A DNA stretch of 46,166 nt from Vibrio salilacus (GTDB lineage Bacteria > Pseudomonadota > Gammaproteobacteria > Enterobacterales > Vibrionaceae): assembly GCF_002811245.1 (NCBI RefSeq), contig NZ_NIVQ01000021.1, positions 1-46,166 on the forward strand, written 5' to 3'. Shown here one piece after another: positions 34,737 through 42,415 of the stretch. A model generated the notes under the pieces. That model saw nothing but the letters and a program-made list of their open reading frames with translations. It was not told the DNA's origin and searched no databases. Each line of letters starts with the position of its first letter. Positions within the stretch are counted from its first letter, which is position 1. The position numbers and the translations under genes were made by a program.

Positions 34737-34874
34737 CTAAATAACACCTAACTCTCTTAAACGTTCCATCAGATAGCTGTCTGCAGTATATCTCTCAGAC
34801 AAGACCACTTGCAGTTTAGGATGCTACTTGCAAACAAAGTCAGATACATAAAGAGTGTGCAACGTCGTTTGTTT
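34737..34874 (-). pseudogene. 3' remnant of an unidentified gene
   Basis: The minus strand here reads KQTTLHTLYVSDFVCK, an amber codon, then HPKLQVVLSERYTADSYL and MERLRELGVI to a TAG followed by a terminator. The part after the amber codon looks like the C-terminal end of a real protein: mixed charges, an alpha/beta pattern, and no low-complexity bias. No start exists and the frame is closed upstream. I cannot name the parent gene. The rest of this 360-base gap shows nothing else. Confidence 0.4.
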
Positions 34875-34983
34875 TCAACAATTATTGTGAATAAGTAAGC
34901 CTTATGACCACACATAAATTGAACGACGTTTTATTAAATGCCATCATTAGCACACTAAAATAACTAAGGATTTGTAATAGCTG

Positions 34984-35589
34984 ATGAAACTTCCAAAAAT
35001 ACTGATAGTACTATCTCTACTCTATAGTATTGTTTTTCTGTTTAGTGTTATAGAACCCGTGTCACGTGCTGTTTGGTTCGCAGAGATCATTCCCGTATTG
35101 ATCATTTTAGGCCTGATTGTTTTTGCCTCAACGCGTTTTCGTTTTTCCAACACTGCCTATATATTGATGTTCATTTGGCTCGGCTTGCATACCATAGGGG
35201 CTAAATACACTTTTGCAGAGGTACCTTTTGAGTGGTTTGACGATCTGATTGGTTCACAACGCAACAATTTTGACCGTCTAGCTCACTTCTCTATCGGTCT
35301 TTACGCGTACCCGATTTGCGAATATTTACTACGCCGCCATACCATCAAGCCGACAATTGCCTTCAGTTATGCCTTGTTCGCTCTGATGGCACTGGCCGCT
35401 GGCTATGAGATCATTGAATGGTGGTATGCAGAGCTTGCAGGCGGCGATGAAGGCATCGCTTTTTTAGGATCGCAAGGCGACATTTGGGACGCACAAAAAG
35501 ACATGATGATGGATACGCTAGGCGCACTTACTTCGCTAGCCCTACTTGCGTTTCAGCAACGTGTATTCTCTGCAAGCCAGGTTAGATAA
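34984..35589 (+). CDS. yjdF: YjdF family (DUF2238) inner-membrane protein
   Basis: A 201-residue protein with six membrane helices and the DUF2238 pattern: LGLHTIGAKYTFAEVPF, FDRLAHFSIGLYAYPICEYL, GYEIIEWWYAELAGG and GDIWDAQKDMMMDTLGAL. Function is unknown. The acidic and histidine residues inside the membrane region (ERL/AHF, YEIIEW, DAQKDMMMD) hint at metal or proton handling. AAGGA is 13 bases upstream, further than ideal. Its last 37 bases overlap the convergent cutA gene. Confidence 0.85.
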   Translation: MKLPKILIVLSLLYSIVFLFSVIEPVSRAVWFAEIIPVLIILGLIVFASTRFRFSNTAYILMFIWLGLHTIGAKYTFAEVPFEWFDDLIGSQRNNFDRLAHFSIGLYAYPICEYLLRRHTIKPTIAFSYALFALMALAAGYEIIEWWYAELAGGDEGIAFLGSQGDIWDAQKDMMMDTLGALTSLALLAFQQRVFSASQVR

Positions 35590-35873
35590 GGGTTAAAGCC
35601 TTTTGTAAACGGGATTTGAACAACCTGAGGAACATCATAACTATGTAAGTCGACAATCGTTTGTTCTAACTGTGCGTAACACGATTCTTTAGTTTTGATG
35701 ATCATCAGTATCTCACTGTCACTACATACTTTCCCTTGCCAAACATAATGGCTTTGAATTGGCATGGTTTGAATACACGCAGCCAAGCCAAGGTGTAAAA
35801 CCTTGGCGATGATCTCGTCACAGTTTGGCTGACTATTGGTTGTGGTCAGCGTAATACAGTATTGTCCACTCAT
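35553..35873 (-). CDS. cutA: CutA family divalent-cation tolerance protein
   Basis: A 106-residue protein with the CutA1 pattern: ITLTTTNSQPNCDEIIAKVL, LAACIQTMPIQSHYVWQGKV, EILMIIKTKES, and VDLHSYDVPQVVQIPFTKGFNPYLTWL. CutA forms a trimer and is linked to copper tolerance, though its role is not settled. AAGGA precedes the ATG by five bases. It lies 11 bases after helD on the same strand, so the two may be co-transcribed. Its 3' end overlaps the opposing yjdF gene. Confidence 0.9.
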   Translation of the reverse strand: MSGQYCITLTTTNSQPNCDEIIAKVLHLGLAACIQTMPIQSHYVWQGKVCSDSEILMIIKTKESCYAQLEQTIVDLHSYDVPQVVQIPFTKGFNPYLTWLAENTRC

Positions 35874-35884
35874 AATGATCCTTA

Positions 35885-37948
35885 TTATTTAGCAATGATA
35901 ACTGGGTAATCTTGTTCGATCAGTTCTTGCACAAAACTGGAACCTGCCCCTGTATAAGCGATCCACACTTTCTTTTTCGCCCGAGTAAGTGCTACGTAAA
36001 ATAGTCGGCGCTCTTCAGCGTATGGGTAACGGTCGCTTGATTGGGTCAACGCATCACTGACATGCAACGCTTTCACTCGTGCAGGGAATTGGCCTTCGTC
36101 AACTCCGAGTACAATCACAAAATCAGCTTCTTTTCCTTTGCAAGCGTGGCATGTCATAAATTCGATTGATAACAGCGCAAACTGTTTTTGCCAATCAGTC
36201 AACAAGTCCGGACGGTGGTAATGGTTACGACCAAGAAGCAAGACACTTTGAGTCGCTTTTGCACTGCGGTTAAGCTGTTCGAGAACTTTCTCTACTCGAC
36301 TTTGCGCTAACAGCGTCACCGCCTTATTCTTCTGCTCTTTATGGCTGTTGAGTGGTTTGTTTAGCTGACGCGGGTTTTGTTGAACGAATCGATTCGCCAC
36401 CTCACCAATACGATTATTAAACCGATAAGTCGTGTCAAGATAATGAATAGTTGAATGGGGGAAACGCGACGCAAAATCGGTAGTGAGATCGACATCGGAT
36501 CCAGCAAACTGATAAATCGACTGCCAGTCATCACCAACGGCGAATAACACACTACTTTGTGTTTGTTGGCATAGCGCTTCAATCAAGGCTAAACGCTGAG
36601 GTGAGATATCCTGATATTCGTCTATCATGATATATTGCCATGGAGAGACGAACTTACCACTTTCGACCAATTTCGTCGCTTTGGTGATCATCAAATTAAA
36701 ATCTATATGCTGCTGCTCTTTAAGTTGCTGTTGCCAGGCTTGATAACATGGCCACACCAATGAGAGTTCGCTATTTAAGCGAGTGTAGTCTGGGTGTTCT
36801 ACTAACTGTTGTTGGAGATCTTTTTTCGTCATACTCATGGCGGCAAGTTGAGAAAGTTGCTTTTCTAACCAAGCAATCAGTTTCGGATTCTCGACATGAC
36901 TACCGAGTTCATCATCACCGGCTAAATAGGCAATCGGCCATTTATTGAGGTGTTTTTGCCAACGTTTAAAGTTAGTTGGTGTCATCCAATGTTTCTTTAG
37001 CCAATCAATGCACCAGTTAACGCGTTGATTGTCTTCAAGTGCCAACGGAGATATCGTCACAGGCTCGTTTTCTATTTGATTGAGGATGTATAAGCCTAAT
37101 TGATGAAAAGTGTTCACCTTCACTTTTTCTGCGCTTAAGCCAACCTTATCATTGAGTCTTTGTTTCATCTCATTGGCCGCATCACGTCCGAAAGCGAGTA
37201 ACAAGATTTGCTCAGGATGCGCTAAATGACTTTGCAATAAATACGCAACCCTAGCCGTCAATACACTGGTCTTGCCTGACCCTGCCCCAGCAAGAACAAG
37301 GTTATTATCATCGTTAAGAAGCACGGCGCGTTTTTGACTGAGGTTGAGCGGAGACGACTCTATCTGCGAAAACAGCATCTGCCAATTTTCAAGCTCCGTT
37401 TCCATCCATTGCTGATTGCGTTGATGTAACTTTACATCTTGTTGTGTCAGCCATGAATCAATGTGCGACATACGCTGCGGCATTCTTAACTGAGCATCTT
37501 CCAATGTCATCCTCATCTCACTCAAATTGTTTTTGACTTCATTTCGCCATTGTTCAAGTGTTGAGTGAGTTAAAAAAGCCGGTTGACGTTCAAACTGTGT
37601 CACCGCCTCTTCCCAGCGTGGAAGATACTTAAATAGATGCTGGCATTGACTTCTATGCCATTGTTGATAACACGCTACGGCAATGCGAGCAAACTCACGG
37701 CATTTATCCTGCGGTAAACCTTGGACCAACCAAGCTCGTTGTTGCTCCTCATCACCATGATGAGAAAAAAATAGCAACCCACCCCACAATAGCCCATGCT
37801 TAACTTGGATCTGCCCATTCCAGACATTAAACGGAATATGCTCTTCACTCGTTTCACAACCAATAATGAGGGAGTCTGACGCGATTTCTACTTGATAATA
37901 TTCTTGCTGGATAAAAAACCGTGCAGTCTTGTTTGCTGATAGCTGCAT
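35885..37948 (-). CDS. helD: DNA helicase IV (HelD, UvrD-like superfamily 1A)
   Basis: A 687-residue helicase, close in length to E. coli HelD (684). An N-terminal domain of about 200 residues precedes the motor. Motifs appear in order: SQKRAVL (Q motif), LAGAGSGKTSVLTARVAYLL (motif I, near residue 220), LAFGRDAANEM (Ia), YIMIDEYQDISPQR (II), FAVGDDWQSIYQFAGSD (III), TYRFNNRI (IV), MTCHACKGKEADFVIVLGV (V) and RRLFYVALTRAKKKVWI (VI). It unwinds DNA 3' to 5' in recombination and repair. The neighbour across the divergent gap is yccS, as near helD in E. coli, but yccF is absent here. Confidence 0.93.
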   Translation of the reverse strand: MQLSANKTARFFIQQEYYQVEIASDSLIIGCETSEEHIPFNVWNGQIQVKHGLLWGGLLFFSHHGDEEQQRAWLVQGLPQDKCREFARIAVACYQQWHRSQCQHLFKYLPRWEEAVTQFERQPAFLTHSTLEQWRNEVKNNLSEMRMTLEDAQLRMPQRMSHIDSWLTQQDVKLHQRNQQWMETELENWQMLFSQIESSPLNLSQKRAVLLNDDNNLVLAGAGSGKTSVLTARVAYLLQSHLAHPEQILLLAFGRDAANEMKQRLNDKVGLSAEKVKVNTFHQLGLYILNQIENEPVTISPLALEDNQRVNWCIDWLKKHWMTPTNFKRWQKHLNKWPIAYLAGDDELGSHVENPKLIAWLEKQLSQLAAMSMTKKDLQQQLVEHPDYTRLNSELSLVWPCYQAWQQQLKEQQHIDFNLMITKATKLVESGKFVSPWQYIMIDEYQDISPQRLALIEALCQQTQSSVLFAVGDDWQSIYQFAGSDVDLTTDFASRFPHSTIHYLDTTYRFNNRIGEVANRFVQQNPRQLNKPLNSHKEQKNKAVTLLAQSRVEKVLEQLNRSAKATQSVLLLGRNHYHRPDLLTDWQKQFALLSIEFMTCHACKGKEADFVIVLGVDEGQFPARVKALHVSDALTQSSDRYPYAEERRLFYVALTRAKKKVWIAYTGAGSSFVQELIEQDYPVIIAK

Positions 37949-38195
37949 TATTCGAATAAGCCTATAAATTACGTTGTCAGCATGATAACTGAAATGTTGT
38001 CAACTTTACGTGTTCAGCGACAAATTTTGTCATCGTAATGTTGAGATAAACACCCCGTAAACGAGAAAGCTTTCAAGTCAAGCTTAGCTAGGTTATTTTC
38101 TAAACAAACTCTATGGTATCTTTATTTAGATCAGCGCGTTACCATATCAGCTCTGTTAATGTACACATTCTCTGTCGGTAATAAGTACAATTTAA

Positions 38196-40370
38196 GTGAA
38201 TTATTTAAGTCAACTACGCCACTTATGGGCCAATCAGACCATTAACTACAGCCTTCTCATCTTTGTGACCTTGCTGGGTGTGGTTATTCCTACTTGGTAC
38301 CTTAATCTTAACACCTTGATCGTACCGCTTATTTTAGGTGTCATTGCCGCGGCGCTGTCCGAAAGTGACGAAAGTTTTACTGGGCGGCTCAAGTCTCAGC
38401 TATTGACCTTGATTTGTTTTGCCATTGCCGCCTTCTCGATAGAAATTCTGTTCGACACCCCATGGTTATTTGCTGTTGGCCTATTTTCCTCGACGTTCGC
38501 ATTCATCATGCTCGGCGCGATCGGGCCACGCTATGCGAGTATTGCATTTGGTTCACTATTGATTGCTATCTATGCCATGCTTGGTGCCGATCAAAGCACT
38601 AACATTTGGTTTCAACCACTGATGTTACTGGCCGGTGCCACTTGGTATTACTTAGTGTCGATGATTTGGTACTTAATTGCACCTATGCAGCCCGTCCAAC
38701 ACAGTCTGGCACGTGTTTTTGAGCACCTCGCCAACTACCTTGACTCGAAAAGTCAGTTGTTTTATCCCGTGGCCAATTTAACCCCTCAGCCTTATCGACT
38801 TGAAGAGGCTCGACTTAACGCTGTAACCGTTAGTGCTTTAAACCAATGCAAAGCGATTTTTTTAAGCCGTTCAAAACGTGGCCACGTTGATAGTGCCAGC
38901 GACCGCTTCCTCAATACCTATTTTTTAGCTCAAGATATTCATGAACGAATTAGTTCAACTCACTATCGTTATCAAGAACTCGCCGAGCATTTTGCTCGCA
39001 CCGATGTCTTGTTTCGTTTTAAACATCTCCTTGAGTCTCAAGCAAAGTCATGTCGGCAAATCGCTGAAGCTATCCGTCTAGGCAACGAGTACCAACACAC
39101 TGGTGACTCGATTATCGCACTTGATGAGCTGCAAAACTCGCTGCAACACCTTCAGCAACAAAATCAACCGTCATGGCGATCATTATTGGCACAGCTCGGT
39201 TATCTGTTTAGCAACCTTGCGACAGTAGAAAAGCAACTAAGCAACGTCAACAATCCCGATATCAATAAACTTGAAGAGGGTATGTTAGATGATACTGAGG
39301 CTCATGGAATTAAAGCCATGTGGCAGCGTATTTCAGCCAATTTTAGTCGCGATTCGATGTTATTTCGTCATGCGGTTAGAATGTCAATTGCGCTCACCAT
39401 CGGCTACGGCATCATCCAAATGTTTGATATTGAACGTGGATACTGGATATTGTTGACGACATTATTCGTTTGTCAACCTAACTACAGTGCCACAAGACAA
39501 AAACTGGTTGCCCGTGTTATTGGTACCTTTGCTGGCCTACTTGTTGGGGCGCCGCTGTTAGCGATACTGCCTTCTCAAGAAAGCCAGCTAGTTTTAATTG
39601 TGATTTCAGGGGTCGCCTTTTTCGCATTTCGCTTAGCAAACTACGGCTACGCTACAGGCTTCATCACTGTATTGGTGTTGTTTTGTTTTAGTCAGTTAGG
39701 TGAAGGCTTTGACGTTATCTTGCCACGTATTACTGATACCTTAATCGGCTGTGTCCTTGCCGTAGTTGCCGTTACCACCATTTTTCCCGACTGGCAGTCT
39801 AAGCGTTTGCATAAGGTCATGGCCGACGCCATTGCCGCTAATCAATCTTATTTAGCTCATATCATTGGTCAATATCGAATTGGTAAAAATGACAGTCTTA
39901 GTTATCGGATTGCTCGACGCAATGCTCATAACCAAGACGCCAATCTTACTTTAGCGATCAGCTCTATGCTCGCCGAACCAGGACGCTATGTTTCGGCTAT
40001 TGATGAAAGTTACCGCTTTCTTACGCTAAACCACGCATTGCTAAGTTATATATCGGCCCTAGGCGCACATAGGACCCAAATTGTTGATGACACTACTCAC
40101 AAACTGATCTTGGATGCACACAGGGTTATCCATCAACACTTGGATATTCTATTTAAGCAGTTAAATCAACATAGTGAAGAATGCAATACTTCAAACATCA
40201 GTGACCCTGTCACTGAGACTCGTTTGGCACAATGGCGTGATGATGATGACAGTTCCGTGCGTATGGTGTTGCAGCAGCTTCACCTAATCTATCGCATGCT
40301 TCCTGAGCTACACTCATTAGCCAGTAAGTTTGCCGTTCGCGTCAAACCGAGTACTCAACAACCTAAATGA
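38196..40370 (+). CDS. yccS: YccS-type FUSC family membrane protein
   Basis: A 724-residue protein with two membrane blocks, each of about six helices (residues about 15-165 and 395-535), each followed by a soluble region. The second block has YWILLTTLFVCQPNYSATRQK, then FLANYGYATGF-like and DTLIGCVLAVVAVTTIFPDW, which are FUSC/YccS hallmarks. Relatives include aromatic-acid exporters, but YccS has no proven substrate. The start is GTG without a clear ribosome site; no better in-frame start is near. Confidence 0.88.
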   Translation: MNYLSQLRHLWANQTINYSLLIFVTLLGVVIPTWYLNLNTLIVPLILGVIAAALSESDESFTGRLKSQLLTLICFAIAAFSIEILFDTPWLFAVGLFSSTFAFIMLGAIGPRYASIAFGSLLIAIYAMLGADQSTNIWFQPLMLLAGATWYYLVSMIWYLIAPMQPVQHSLARVFEHLANYLDSKSQLFYPVANLTPQPYRLEEARLNAVTVSALNQCKAIFLSRSKRGHVDSASDRFLNTYFLAQDIHERISSTHYRYQELAEHFARTDVLFRFKHLLESQAKSCRQIAEAIRLGNEYQHTGDSIIALDELQNSLQHLQQQNQPSWRSLLAQLGYLFSNLATVEKQLSNVNNPDINKLEEGMLDDTEAHGIKAMWQRISANFSRDSMLFRHAVRMSIALTIGYGIIQMFDIERGYWILLTTLFVCQPNYSATRQKLVARVIGTFAGLLVGAPLLAILPSQESQLVLIVISGVAFFAFRLANYGYATGFITVLVLFCFSQLGEGFDVILPRITDTLIGCVLAVVAVTTIFPDWQSKRLHKVMADAIAANQSYLAHIIGQYRIGKNDSLSYRIARRNAHNQDANLTLAISSMLAEPGRYVSAIDESYRFLTLNHALLSYISALGAHRTQIVDDTTHKLILDAHRVIHQHLDILFKQLNQHSEECNTSNISDPVTETRLAQWRDDDDSSVRMVLQQLHLIYRMLPELHSLASKFAVRVKPSTQQPK

Positions 40371-40488
40371 CACCAATAGACACGGTTGTTACTTAACAGT
40401 TTTCGGACATAATCTAAACAGAATCCCAACACCACTCAATTCGTTTTCGTTTAGTCTATTTATTAACAATATTGACAGGAACAAGATA

Positions 40489-40713
40489 ATGAATGGAGAT
40501 GTCTCTTACCTGTATAAGAATGTAACACGACCATTTAACGAGCGTACAGACATAACACCGCAACAGTTTGAATTGATGAAATCTCAGCTCAAGACACTGA
40601 GCCCACAACAACTAAGAGCATTACAAGGTGTGATTAATCGTACACTCAACGGCACACAAAGCTCGCTCATCAGTGACGAAGAGATGCAAATGATTTCGAG
40701 TCTGTTTTCTTAG
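40489..40713 (+). CDS. Small hypothetical protein (74 aa)
   Basis: A soluble 74-residue protein, rich in glutamine and serine, with predicted helices (TPQQFELMKSQLKTLSPQQL) and no cysteine. AGGA stands eight bases before the ATG; an upstream in-frame extension into the yccS 3' end is rejected. I do not recognise a family. A second small gene follows 54 bases later on the same strand. Confidence 0.7.
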   Translation: MNGDVSYLYKNVTRPFNERTDITPQQFELMKSQLKTLSPQQLRALQGVINRTLNGTQSSLISDEEMQMISSLFS

Positions 40714-40767
40714 CACAACTTGCTCATTATGCAAACTGATCTTAAACTATAAACAGAGAGGTGTTGT

Positions 40768-41052
40768 ATGTCAGTATCATCTATTCAATCAGGTTATCAG
40801 ATTGTTGATATGTCATCGAAGATGGCGGAAGATGCTGCGGCTGAAATTCAGCGTCAGCAGCAAATGCAATCAATGCCGAAAGACAACAGCTACCAATTTA
40901 ATCAAGTAGAATTCAAAGCGCCACTCCCCTCTGCTTCTGAAATAGAGTCACTAACAAAGCTTTCTAGTGCTGAACGCTATAGTCAAATCGGAACTAACGT
41001 GATTCAACGTGATCAAGAGATGATTGGCTCCCTGCTCGATATCCACATTTAA
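40768..41052 (+). CDS. Small hypothetical protein (94 aa)
   Basis: A soluble 94-residue protein starting MSVSSIQSGYQIVDMSSKMA, with a long helix (AEDAAAEIQRQQQM), a low-complexity middle and a conserved-looking end (IGTNVIQRDQEMIGSLLDIHI). The short ends resemble small flagellar or motility-type proteins in style, but I have no named family for it. AGAGG lies about six bases before the ATG. It may be co-transcribed with the preceding 74-residue gene. Confidence 0.75.
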   Translation: MSVSSIQSGYQIVDMSSKMAEDAAAEIQRQQQMQSMPKDNSYQFNQVEFKAPLPSASEIESLTKLSSAERYSQIGTNVIQRDQEMIGSLLDIHI

Positions 41053-41142
41053 TCCGCGTAAATTGTTGCCGAATTTTAAGCAGTGGTTGAGTTCACGCCA
41101 AGTTCGGTTAGAATGCTGGCAAACTTATCGTGTTAACTTGTA

Positions 41143-42402
41143 ATGCCGAAACTAAATATCTCACACCTATCGCAACATCCACTCTTAACCGCAAACGATA
41201 ATGCCCTAACATTAGAACAAAAGCTCAGTCCTAAATTTCATCGTCCAACGCAGCGGTTAACACCAAGCCCCTATATTTCCGATAAGGCCATGACAAAACG
41301 TTGGCAGAAGCTTGATTCCTGCACAGACTCATCTCTGTTGCTTGATCAGCAAACAAAGCTTCACGCACAAAGCTACAACAAAAACATTGAGCACTTTATC
41401 GGTACGGTCAAAGTACCCGTTGGCATTGCAGGGCCACTACGCGTCAATGGCTTATATGCAAACAGTGATTATTTGGTACCACTTGCCACGACCGAAGCGG
41501 CGTTAGTAGCCTCGTATAACCGTGGCGCGCAGTTGATCACCGCAGCAGGAGGCGCCAGTGCCATGCTGATCAACGAAGGTGTGACGCGTACTCCTGCATT
41601 CTTATTTGATAGTCTAATTGATGCCGGGCAGTTTGTGGCTTGGGTGGTTGGGCAATATGATGCCTTTAAACAGTTGGCTCAATCAACCACTTCGCACGGC
41701 AAGCTTCAAGACATCAATGTTAATATCGAAGGCAATCAGGTTTACTTGATTTTTGAATACCACACTGGTGATGCGTCAGGGCAAAACATGGTCACCATTG
41801 CGACTAATGAAGTGTTTCAATACATTCTCGCTCACTCGCCAATCGTCCCGCGAGAAGCATTTTTAGATGGTAATCTATCAGGCGATAAAAAAGCCAACGC
41901 CTATACATTGCGGCATGTCCGTGGCAGAAAAGTGACGGCTGAAGTGCAACTTTCGAAGCCGTTGGTCGCAAAATACCTACATACGACACCAGAAAAGATG
42001 GTGCGCTTTGGTCAGGTGACGACGACAGGCGCGGCGCTAAGCGGCAGTATTGGCGTCAATGCCCATTATGCCAATGCCCTCGCTGCACTATATATCGCTT
42101 GTGGTCAAGATGCCGCTTGTGTTTCTGAGTCGGCAATAGGAATGACGCGTATGGAAATGGCGTCAAGCGGCGATCTTTATGCCAGCGTCACCTTGCCGAA
42201 TTTAATGCTAGGTACGGTTGGCGGTGGAACTGGACTTCCCAGTCAAAAAGCGTGTTTAGATATTCTGGGCTTATATGGTAGTGGCAATGCGCAGGCTCTG
42301 GCCGAAGTGGCCGCGTCACTATGTCTTGCCGGAGAGCTTTCCATCGTTGGTGCGTTTTGCGCCGGTCATTTTTCTCGCGCTCACCAAAAGCTCGCAAGGT
42401 AA
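41143..42402 (+). CDS. hmgA: Class I hydroxymethylglutaryl-CoA reductase
   Basis: A 419-residue enzyme containing the HMG-CoA reductase motifs: VPVGIAGPL, the catalytic glutamate in LATTEAALVAS, the lysine in LSGDKKAN, the aspartate in DASGQNMVTIATN, GTVGGGTGLPSQ, and the C-terminal histidine in AGHFSRAHQK. It makes mevalonate from HMG-CoA with NADPH. Vibrio HMG-CoA reductase is a known example of ancient transfer from archaea; most relatives use the MEP route and lack it. No other mevalonate-pathway gene is next to it. There is no clear ribosome site. It ends 13 bases from convergent luxQ. Confidence 0.93.
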   Translation: MPKLNISHLSQHPLLTANDNALTLEQKLSPKFHRPTQRLTPSPYISDKAMTKRWQKLDSCTDSSLLLDQQTKLHAQSYNKNIEHFIGTVKVPVGIAGPLRVNGLYANSDYLVPLATTEAALVASYNRGAQLITAAGGASAMLINEGVTRTPAFLFDSLIDAGQFVAWVVGQYDAFKQLAQSTTSHGKLQDINVNIEGNQVYLIFEYHTGDASGQNMVTIATNEVFQYILAHSPIVPREAFLDGNLSGDKKANAYTLRHVRGRKVTAEVQLSKPLVAKYLHTTPEKMVRFGQVTTTGAALSGSIGVNAHYANALAALYIACGQDAACVSESAIGMTRMEMASSGDLYASVTLPNLMLGTVGGGTGLPSQKACLDILGLYGSGNAQALAEVAASLCLAGELSIVGAFCAGHFSRAHQKLAR

Positions 42403-42415
42403 CATCGGCTGTGAA

